64,000 nucleotides of DNA from Marasmius tenuissimus (taxonomy: Eukaryota; Basidiomycota; Agaricomycetes; Agaricales; Marasmiaceae), in contig JAQOTA010000016.1 in assembly GCA_029532415.1 (NCBI GenBank), positions 372,001-436,000 of the forward strand, read 5' to 3'. The notes beneath the pieces are model-generated. The model was not told the origin of the DNA. It searched no databases and saw only the letters and a list, made by a program, of their open reading frames with translations. Numbering within the stretch: the first letter of the stretch is position 1; the number at the start of each line of letters is the position of its first letter. Of the stretch, positions 46,624 through 56,900 are shown in pieces. The position numbers and the translations under genes were made by a program.

Positions 46624-49317
46624 TGTAGCACCTGCTATTAAAAAGCAGCTTCGGAGCCTTGTTTTTGTGTGATTTTAGCATAAAACAGATAAGAAATGAC
46701 TATGTAATACGAGTACTAGAGCAAGTCCCAAGCGGCTAGTAAAAGGCTCAGTTCCTAGCATAAGGAGAGAATAGCACCTCGGAGGCATCTCTCCTTATCT
46801 CTGAAAACTGTAGGAGTTGTATAACTGAAGAAAGTACCACTTCAGAGGCACGACTAGGACCTGTAGGAATATCTCCAGTGGCTCGGAGGCATCATACTAA
46901 GGATTAGAATAACAGAATCAGACTTGACAAAGACCCACACTAGTAGAGATGGACAGAGGAAGACACCACGGAAGCATGGATGGTCGGAAAGCGAGAATAA
47001 GTCAAGCCTCAGAAGCTTGGTATAAGGTCAAGGCCTCACTTTGGAGGCATGATTGATTCAAGTATACTAAGTATACTACCGGTTACGCTAGTCATCCATC
47101 TTGGCTAGAGCTACCTCATCCCAACCGAAGTAATTATCTACGTTGGAATCTTCAGGATAATAAGAATCAGTGAAGGTTTCATGATCTAGATAATCGGTAT
47201 AGAATGGATTGCATAAGATAGGATTATAGAACAAGAAGGATTGAGAGAGCCAACAGCCCATGACAGGGGAGTACTTGAAGAACGAGAGCTTGGTATAGTC
47301 AAGCTTCGGAGGCGCTGGGCACTCAGCACAACTGACGATGGTGTCGATCCAAGCATTGACAGCTCCAGGAGTACGAGCGGTTTTGAAGTTGAGGAAACCA
47401 ACTTGAGCAATGGACTCGGCAACCATGTCGATGACAGACCTGGCGTCATGAGGAATGAAGTGGTCAAAGGTGTCCTCACAGAGATAGATCTCATCCTGGA
47501 TTGTGTCGTAACGAATCACATAGCCCCAGTAGATGGATCTGTGGCGACTGAGGAAGAACTGCTGGAAAATGATTCCAAGGATAGCTTCTTGTTCTGCGTC
47601 GAGTGGAATGGGTAGGATGATGCAGCACTCTTTGATCTTATCAGAGTAATCTTCTGGATACCACCAGAGCTTATACAACTCTGGAGAGGAAGTCAGAGGG
47701 CTGCCTCGGAATCTAGAAAATAGAAAGACTTACTATAAAGCAAGTTACGGAAGTGATCTTCAATGTTATGCAAGCGTGCCACAGTGCGCTCAGGGGAAAA
47801 GTAAGCAAGGAATTGGGTCAACCTAGTACTTGCTTTTACTGACCTCTGGACTTGCCGCCGAAGTGGAAATTTTACTTCGGAAGCTAGGAAATTAGCGCTT
47901 CGGAGGCATGGATCCGAACCGAGCACTGGGCGCTAAACAATGATCGAGAAGTGATCAGAGGTGTTGCACCTTCCACATACCTCCCTTGTACTTGTGCATC
48001 AAGATATTGACTGTACTAAGGGTATAGTGGGCGCTGATAGCAAACACACAATTCAACTGTACTAGAAGGCAAGGGACTAAGAAAGAAAGGAATGGTGTAC
48101 CAAAGAATCAAGTAGGAGTTCTGGCTGAACCATTGAATTATTACCCGGTATCCAAGGTACCAAGATTGGATATAGTGGGGTGGCCATATGGATGGCAGGA
48201 CGTCGGAACTATCCAAGCTACAGAAGGGACATCGAGCTGGCTATGGACAGCTGGGTAACTCAACAAATATAGGCATCTACTAGCACTTCAGAGTCATGTA
48301 CTTTGCTTCAGATGAAGGGAGTATATGCTTTGGAGGCAGACAGAACAGGATGACCTATGACGATTGAAGGGTCTAGAACCGGAGAATCAATGCTGCGGAG
48401 GCAGATAGGCAGAATGGAACCATTGATAGGAGAGACCCGGAAGAATAGAATGTTAGAGAATGTTCGAGGCTGATGATACTTCCAAAGCAAATTATTGGTT
48501 TTGACTTTGGGGTTCAAAAGCATAGATTAAACACAAAACTCTCCAAGTATATTCCAAAGTAGGTAGTTATGCCTCTGAGGCATGGTTTATTTGATATTTG
48601 TATGATTCGGTAGAATTAGCGCATCCTAGAGTATATAAGCAGTGGGGTTTTCATCAGGAATCCCCAAGCAATCTGTACGATTAGTATTCAGAGGATACAA
48701 AGCTATTCCACTTGTTGGGTAGTTAGTTGACTCGGGAGCGCTTCTGGAGAGACATTAGAACGGAATAGAACTTTGTTTGCCCAAACCTAGAAAATCCATT
48801 GAACACTTGCTTGACCATGACTTTGCATTGTTTGTCTGTGACGCCGACTTGACTGGCTGAGCTATTGATTGAACTTCCAAAGCTAATTGGGCTGAGGATA
48901 TTGTTCGCCATTGACAGCTGGTCTTCGGTTATTGACAGACTTGATTGGAGTCTTATTGCCATTGTTTGATTTGATTGTCTTGTTGCCCCTCGCTGTTCAA
49001 GTGGTTCTGAAGCTGGTTGAAGCCTAAGAACACACTTCCGAAGCACCAAACAAACTCTACACTCCCCAAAACAACCTATAAACCTCTCTTCCAAACCCCA
49101 CTTTTGACCTCTGAACTGGTTTCAGAGGCAAAGCTACCTTAGTTGGATAGTTTCTTGAGTCAGATTTCCTTCAGCCTACTATTGCAGTCTGGCTAAGAGC
49201 AGAACCTACAATCAACACTGATCCCCGATTCCTGCACCCTTCAGCTACACTCTTGAGTGTTGGGAGGATTTGACTTACGAGTTAGATTTTATTATACACC
49301 GCAAGTGGCGCTTTACA
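46624..49317. mobile_element. 2.7-kb element, copy 2 (TG..CA ends, 4-bp target duplication)
   Basis: 2694 bp, starting TGTAGCACCTGC and ending GGCGCTTTACA, flanked by ACGC at 46620-46623 and 49318-49321. The empty site is known exactly, because the target is copia-A linker sequence: the intact copy at 57400 reads through 'aaggcgttcagg' in its own orientation. A TATATAAG box lies at 48632-48639. It is co-linear with copy 1 over its whole length with no large insertion or deletion. Its nature (long solo LTR or DNA transposon) is unresolved; no transposition enzyme is recognisable. Confidence 0.8.
47088..47678 (-). CDS. Unrecognised 196-codon frame inside the 2.7-kb element, copy 2
   Basis: The frame is open from about 47678 to the TAG near 47088. 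The first codon in this range is TTG, so the true start may be an ATG further in, or the frame may be an exon joined to the upstream frame at 47693-47926 ('SPERTVARLHNIEDHF'). Recognisable words include 'DAEQEAILGIIFQQFF', 'HRSIYWGYVIRYDT' and 'HDARSVIDMVAES', but no known domain. There is no signal peptide or membrane segment by eye. The homologous frame in copy 1 is preserved apart from one stop. I assign no function; coding status is inferred from conservation between the copies. Confidence 0.4.
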   Translation of the reverse strand: MYKLWWYPEDYSDKIKECCIILPIPLDAEQEAILGIIFQQFFLSRHRSIYWGYVIRYDTIQDEIYLCEDTFDHFIPHDARSVIDMVAESIAQVGFLNFKTARTPGAVNAWIDTIVSCAECPAPPKLDYTKLSFFKYSPVMGCWLSQSFLFYNPILCNPFYTDYLDHETFTDSYYPEDSNVDNYFGWDEVALAKMDD

Positions 49318-52300
49318 ACGCCTTGGCAGCGGAGTCTGCTCTCGTCCACCCACTGGTGTAGGTGACCTGGGAGGCTGGAATGGAGGATCAGGATCAGGAT
49401 GTTGATGTTCACCCTGAGGTACAGGACCATCTCCATCATTGTCATGCAGAGATTCCAATTGCTTTGGAAGGTTTTCGGGAGGAGGATAAAGATTGTCATC
49501 AGATGAATTATCATCACTATCCAAAGAGAAATTGGGATTTTCACCCAATACCGGCGGTATTTCAGGGATTTCACCCACCGGGGTAAAGCCATTCGGTTTC
49601 TTCTCAGAACACTTTGGGAACAAGTTTTCATCAAACAGAGCAGTAGCGCTTTTGAAGATAGCATTATTGGACTTCTTCATGAAGATATATCCTTTCATGC
49701 CTTCCTGAAAACCAATGAAGGTCATCAGTTCCGAATGCAGAGATAGTTTGTTCACTCAACACTTTTCTGGAATAAACACTTACGCTGCACATCTGGAGAC
49801 TCAGAGATCAAAAACATCCGGTGCACTGCCATGCAACTTCTCATGCGGGCTCAACCAACATAAACACTGGGATGGCGTCCAATTGTGAAGTGCAACGGCT
49901 TGTAACACACAGAATTCCCACCAAGAAGGTGGAAGACAAGCATCAAAGCGAAGACCTTGAGCTTTCTCGACAATGGTCCGATTGAACTGTTCTGCACAAC
50001 CATTCTGTTCCGGTGTATATAGAATGCTGGTCAGAATTTTGATACTGTGCTCCTTCAGTACATCATCGAAGGCATCCAATTTGTACTCTCCCCCTCCATC
50101 AGACATCCATTCCTAAATATCAACACCGAATTGCACCTTCACCATAGCGATAAAGTCACAGAGCATCTTGACAGAGTCAGATCTGCGTTGCATAAGCACT
50201 GTCCAGCCATGTGAAGTACAGTCATTGACAAATGACATATACCATTTGTATTTGTAGTACAACTCAGTGAGGAATTGTTTGAGGTCGGAGTGGATTTTCT
50301 CGAAGGGTTTTGAGGCATGGGTAGTGGAGTCAGGGAACAATCTGAAGTGCATCTTTCCTTCTGCACATCCTCAGCATAACTGGGTTTTCTTCGGTTTTCG
50401 GTTGAATTCCGAGAAGTTCTTAGTATGCTTCCGAGCTTTATCCAGAGCCTTGTCTGAACAATGTCCGAAACGTCTGTGTAGAACCTTGTAGTCAACTTTA
50501 TCCATTGTTGACTCGCCATCAAGCTACAAGCAGAGGCTTTCTGCAAGCTAACCCAATAAATGGTTTGACCAGGCATGAGTGGGTAAGATACCAGTGATTG
50601 GCATTGACCCTTGTTATAAAAAGCCAATTTGCTAGACGATCTGCGTACTTGCAGACCACCTTGCAAGAATTCTCCAAGTGAGAGGAGTCAAATTGACAAA
50701 AGTGGAACATAATAGACAGGATAGAGTCGCATAATGTGTTCCTCCATACAACTGCCAGATCCTTCAACAGAATGACTGATGAACACAGTCCCTTTCCCCT
50801 TAATTTGAATAGGGTTGTCCTTATTTGCAGTGTTTAGGTCCATTGTTCATGGGTTCATACTCAGCAAAATCTTTGAGATCATAAGTGAAGTGTGATGAAG
50901 TACCTGAATCAATAATCCACTCTTGCGAGTTACCAGTCGCTCTCTTTCCCTTACAATTAGCACATGTGGCAAAGTGATCACCAATATATTGCGCAAATTC
51001 AATACGGGACACAATACTCAAACGACTATGTTTAGAAGCAGCTAGAAGAGCAGCGCACTGTAGGTTTGTATCAGTGTGAGATGAGAGACTGAGATAAGGC
51101 ACTTGCCTGTCATTGTCAGATTCCTCAGATCCAATGGAGACTGAGTCATACTCAACATTGTCGGAAAAACCAGTGGCATCCGTGATCTTGCTGTCAATGT
51201 CTATGGCACTTCCACTCGCAATCTCTGTACGCAAAGAATCGTTAACAGCATTCAACGCAATACAATCCTCACACTCAGAGTCAGAGCCCTCATAGAAGGA
51301 ATCATAGAGGTCATAAACCTTCTCAATGCTCTTAGCACACTTTGCAGGTGGAGCAGTGGAGGAGGGACCATCAATACAATGCTTAAGGGAGGAAGAGGAA
51401 GCAGCTGCATATCCCTGTTCCATAGGTTCAAGGACATGGGCATACTTGGGAACACCAAGACAATTGGCAAGACTGCAAGCAGCCTGAGCATTCTCAAAAA
51501 CAGTACCACCAGAGGTAGCACCAGAGAAATGCTACATGTGGAGGGGATCCCAGGATTGGTCCGCGGGATGTATGACACATGTAGTGTCAGGAACGATGGG
51601 GGGTGAGGAGATGGACAAATGAGCAAGGGACGCAATATGAGAATGACCCTTATGAGAGGAGTCACCCTTGTTGTCCTGAGATCTGCCCTTGTTCTTCCTG
51701 CCATGTCGGTTCTTCTTCTTCTGGTCATTGTTGTTCTTAGACTGGTTGTTATTGTTAGACAACATTTAAGGAGGAGAGGACTGCTGGTTGAACTTCAGGT
51801 CCTTGTTCTTCTTCTTGACAGAAGAAATGCACGACGCAAGAGGAGCAGGTTTCCAAGCTTTGTAGTGGTTAATGACAGCATCATGAGCCACTTTGAAAGT
51901 AAGTTCAGCTGGCGAGTTACCATTGGTAGTGAATTCACAAGCATTTGCGCATGACTGTGGAATGATAGAGAGGAGGAGCATGGCTTTGACAAGAGTAGGG
52001 AGTTTGATCTGTGCTTCAGAGAGTTGGCCAAATAGGAGTTTGAGTCTGGCAATCTCAGGGACAGGGTTACCTCCAGACAAACAAAATTCCATGACTGACT
52101 TGAAGTCAGCCCAAACAGAGACAGAAGTTTGTTGACCATAACAAGTCTTGATCTTCTCCTAAATGTTCCAAGCTGTTTTGTCATCCTCAATAATACTCTG
52201 CACAGCAATGGTGGTGGTGGCATGTAGTGCACCCATGGCCTTGAATTCCATCTTCTTCCAATGTCAATGGTCCTTCTCGTGCCTGAGAAGATCCTTCTTG

Positions 52301-53531
52301 TACCTTTCCAAATCCTTAGCATACTGCTCAAAGTCCCTACCATACTGCTGAATCTGTTCATGCATAGGGGAGACTGTCTCTTGATGTCGAGTAGCTTCTC
52401 CACCTTCATCTTGGGTGGTGGAAGTGGAAGCCAGTTGGGTGGAATATCAGCAAGGTTGTCAGGATATGGAGGGGCAGAGAAATCATACTTGGTGCCATGT
52501 CAAGTAGCACAAGGACCACAGTAGATACAACATTCTGTCTGATGACAGTCAAGAGATGACACCTCAATGAGGGGGTTCTGGTAGTACACATTGCAGGCTC
52601 AGGTTAGGCACCAGTCTTTGACAAGGAGTCATGCCTTGCCATTGTCAAGTGACTGTACATCACACTTTTTCAATTTGGCCTTCTTCATTTGCCCATCTGC
52701 TCCCTGTGCATCCACTGACGAGGCTGTACCTGGAGAAGAGATTAGTTTATCACCAAAATGAACCTTGCAGCTGTCATACCTGTCATGAGCACTTTTGCTT
52801 TCTTGATATCATCAGGTGATGCAATGGCAATACCTCGACACAGCACATCTGATGAGTGGCCGCCTCTACCCAGCTGCTGGAGCAACTGATCAAGGGTCAT
52901 CGGAAGCTTCCATGAGATGCAGTCACAGATCGCACTACAGTTGATCCCGTTGGTGAAACCAATGGTAGCAATAACAACCTGCAGGTATGGGTCATTGTCA
53001 ATGAACTCAAGGGTCTCAGTATTGTAGTCATCAGTACAGAGGGAATGGTACATCCAAATGCAGCATAGACAATTGCAGGATTCCAGAAGAAGGTTGAATA
53101 GGAAAAGGTAGATGTCGTAGGCTTCAGGGATGGTGTTAATGTGAATGATGAGTTTATGTACACTGCAGACATATGGGTAGATTTGATGGTATTTGGAGAG
53201 GCCATGGACGTGTTTGAATGGCTTGACTATCAGCTGCATGTTCAGCCTTTTGTTGGATTGCTGGATAGTATGGAAATTATTTCCCATAAGTCTGAGAGAT
53301 CTGCAAATGGAGTCAGTAATGGGGCCAGGAGGACAAGTAGCAGAGAGAGCGATGATAGGAACATGATCTGGGAGTTTGCCACAGGCTGTCAAACCAATGA
53401 ACTTGAAGGAGGGTTGGAAAGTGGCACCCCAATCTTGAATAAGATGTACTTCTTCACAGTAGAAGTACACAAGATTCTTGATGAATGAGTCATTCTTCAT
53501 GATGAGACACCATTCCTTCTGATGTAAATGC

Positions 53532-53789
53532 TGTTGAATCCGGACTACCGGATATATGGACTGTTGTATCGGGCCGTATATATGCTTCAATCGTTTCACT
53601 ATGATCTATGCTATTCCTAGTCACTCCTGTTATAGAAGTTACAGCCACCTCTGTATAGTATATAAGTAGCTCTGTATCAACATGCAATACCAGTACTTTT
53701 ATTACTCTCGTTGCTGCCTCTAAGCCTATCTCCAGGTGAGCTAGTCTGTCCCATGCTGCCACTGCGTGGGCAGGACCTCTGCCTCAACA
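53532..53789 (+). repeat. 5' LTR of copia-A element 1
   Basis: 258 bp, TGTTGAATCCGGACT to GCCTCAACA, with a TATATAAG box at 53659-53666 as likely promoter. The short LTR is typical of Ty1/copia elements. Confidence 0.95.
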
Positions 53790-53803
53790 GGTTATGGGCC
53801 CCG
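53790..53803 (+). promoter_or_regulatory. Primer binding site, half initiator-tRNA type
   Basis: The bases following the 5' LTR are GGTTATGGGCCCCG. This matches the anticodon stem-loop complement of initiator tRNA-Met (anticodon CAU) rather than its 3' end. Drosophila copia is known to use such a site and a cleaved half-tRNA primer. The same sequence follows the LTRs at 28166 and 37244, so it is a family property. The primer itself is inferred from the sequence match. Confidence 0.7.
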
Positions 53804-53964
53804 GTGCCCTATCGATGTGCCCTGCGATGGCAGCTCTCTAGGATGTGCACCTTTATTGTGTGCTGCCTATGATGATGCGCTATTGTGGTCATTGCACTCA
53901 ATAACCATCGTGACTGCTTAATCGCTGTCGTGATGGGCAGACCGTTAACACCGGTTCTGGACCT

Positions 53965-56900
53965 GTGAAGTCGACATCTTCATTGATGTTTGACAATGGT
54001 GGACTGTGTCCTCAACAACGATCGATGGCTATCGCCGTTGACTGTGCAGTGATTTCTTTTATCATTGCCTATGATGATGAACCTATGCTGATCATTGTTT
54101 TATTACTCCAGATCGCTATGGTTCCTGTTATGTCTACCCTTATCCCCACCGTTGAGGTCTTCAGCGGTGTCAACTGGCGCAAGTGGTCCAAGGGTCTTGG
54201 TACCTATGCCATGATCAACAAGTTCTACGACCATTACACCAACAACGATCCTGAACCTGATGAACCCGACAAACCTACTGAACCAACTGAACCAAAAGCA
54301 ACTACTCGCACTGTCACTGTTGCTACTACAACTACAACTGAAGCAACTACATGTACGGAGACGGTCTCTCCTACTGATGCTCAGATGCAGCAGTATGCTA
54401 ATGCTTTAGAGAGGTATGAGAAGGAGGTTATCAGGTATGAGAAGGATAATCGACGTTGGAAGAAGTATGAATTCAAGGCCATGGGTGCACTACGTGCCAC
54501 TACCACCATTGCCGTGCAGAGTATTATTGAGGATGATGATACGGCTTGGGCTGCTTGGGAGAAGATCAAGGCTCGTTATGGTCAACAGACCTCTGTGTCT
54601 GTTTGGGCCGACTTCAAGTCAGTCATGGAGTTTCATTTGTCCGGTGGTAACCCCGTTCCCGAGATTGCTAAACTCGAACTCCTATTCGGCCAGCTCACTG
54701 AAGCTCAGATCGATCTTCCTACTCTTGTCAGAGCCATGCTCCTCCTTTCTATCATTCCACAGTCATGGGCCAACGCTCGTGAATTCGCTACCAATGGTAA
54801 CTCGCCAGCTGAACTTACTTTCGAAGTGGCTTGTGATGCCGTCATTAACCACTACGAATCCCGGAAACCCGCTCCTCTCGCGTCGCGCATTTCTTCTGTC
54901 AAGAAGAAGGACAAGGACCCGAAGTTTAACCAGCAGTCTAATCCTCCTTCGTCGACGTCTAACAATAACAACCAGTCTAAGAACGACAACGACCAGAAGA
55001 AGAAGAATAACCGACGTGGCAGGAAGAACAAGGGCAGATCTCAGGACAACAAGGGTGACTCCTCTCACAAGGGTCATTCTCATATTGCGTCCCTCTCTCA
55101 TTTGTCCATCTCTTCACCACCCATTGTTCCTGATACTCCATCTGTCGTACATCCCGCAGACCGATCCCGGGATCCACTCCACATGCAGTGTTTCTCCGGT
55201 GCTACTTCTGGTGGTACTGTTTTTGAGAATGCTCAGGCTGCTCGCAGTCTTGCCGATCGTCTTGGTGTTCCCAAGTATGCCCACGTCCTTGAACCTATGG
55301 AACAGGGATATGCAGCTGCTTCCTCTTCCTCCCTCAAGCATCGTATTGATGGTCCCTTCTCTACTGCTCCACCTGCAAAGCGTGCTAAGAGCGTTGAGAA
55401 GGTTTACGACCTCTATGATTCCTTCTATGAGGACTCTGACTCTGAGTGTGAGGATTGTATTGCGTTGAATGCTGTTAACGATTCTTTGCGTACAGAGATT
55501 GCAAGTGGAAGTGCCATGGACGTTGACAGTGAGATTGCAGATGCCGCTGGTTTTTCCGACGATGTTGAGTACGATTCGGTCTCCATTGGATCTGAGGAAT
55601 CTGACAATGACAGGCAAGTGCCTTATCTCAGTCTTTCTTCTAACACTGATACGAACCTACAGTGCGCTGCTCTTCTAGCTGCTTCTAAACATAGTCGTTT
55701 GAGTATTGTGTCCCGTATTGAATTTGCGCAATATATTGGTGATCACTTTGCCACATGTGCCAATTGTAAGGGAAAGAAGGCGACTGGAAACTCGCAAGAG
55801 TGGATTGTCGATTCAGGTGCTTCATTGCACTTTACTTATGATCTCGAAGATTTTGCCGAGTACGAACCTATGAACAATGGACCGCAGCTAAACACTGCAC
55901 AGAAGGACAACCCTATCCAAATCAAGGGGAAAGGGACTGTGTTCATCTCTCATTCTGTTGAAGGATCAGACGGTCAAATGGAGGAACACATTATGCGACT
56001 CTATCCTGTCTATTATGTTCCGCTTCTGTCAATTCGACTTCTCTCACTTGGAGAATTCTTGCAAGGTGGTCTGCAAGTACGCAGATCGTCTAGCAAATTG
56101 GCTTTTTATCAAAAGGGTCGATGCCAGTCACTGGTATCTTACCCGCTCATGCCTGGTCAAACCATTTATTGGGTTAGCTTGCAGAAAGCCTCTGCTCGTA
56201 GCTTAATGGCCAAGTCAACAATGGATAAAGTTGACTACAAAGTTCTACACAGACGTTTCGGACATTGTTCAGACAAGGCTCTGGATAAAGCTCGGAAGCA
56301 TACTAAGAACTTCCCGGAATTCGACCGAAAACCGAAGAAAACCCGGTTATGCCGAGGATGTGCAGAAGGAAAGATGCACTCCAGATTGTTCCCTGACTCC
56401 ACTACCCGTGCCTCAAAACCCTTTGAGAAAATCCACTCCGACCTCAAACAATTCCCCACTGAGTCGTACCACAAATATAAATGGTATATGTCGTTTGTCG
56501 ACGACTGTACTTCACATGGCTGGACAATGCTCATGCAACGCAAATCTGACTCTGTCAAGATGCTCCGTGACTTTATTGCTATGGTGAAGGTACAATTTGG
56601 TGTTGATATTAAGGAATGGATGTCCGATGGAGGGGGAGAGTACAAATCAGATGCCTTCGATGATGTACTGAAGGAGCACGGTATCAAAATTCTGACCAGC
56701 ATTCTATATACACCGGAACAGAATGGTTGTGCAGAACAGTTCAATCGGACCATTGTCGAGAAAGCTCAAGGTCTTCGCTTTGATGCTTGTCTTCCACCTT
56801 CTTGGTGGGAATTCTGTGTGTTGCACGCTGTTGCACTTCACAATCGGACGCCGTCCCAGCGTTTACGTTGGTTGACCCCGCATGAGAAGTTACATGGCAG

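Larger units (their letters stand above)
45451..52400 (-). mobile_element. Copia-A fragment, inverted, with nested 2.7-kb element
   Basis: Read on the minus strand from 52400, it runs from the Gag region ('ETVSPMHEQIQQY') through protease and integrase to the end of the reverse transcriptase ('KAADTPL') at 45451. It lacks LTRs and RNase H. The 2.7-kb element (46624-49317) interrupts the linker after the integrase. At 52400 it is fused to the 3' part of the RecQ-like gene, and at 45451 to plus-strand copia-A. Many stops and frameshifts break the frame. The reverse transcriptase still reads 'IYVDDALF', unlike element 2. Confidence 0.85.

Noticed and set aside
54763..55617. Antisense frames over copia-A gag
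   Set aside because: They mirror codon bias of the plus-strand gag and have no motif or start context of their own.
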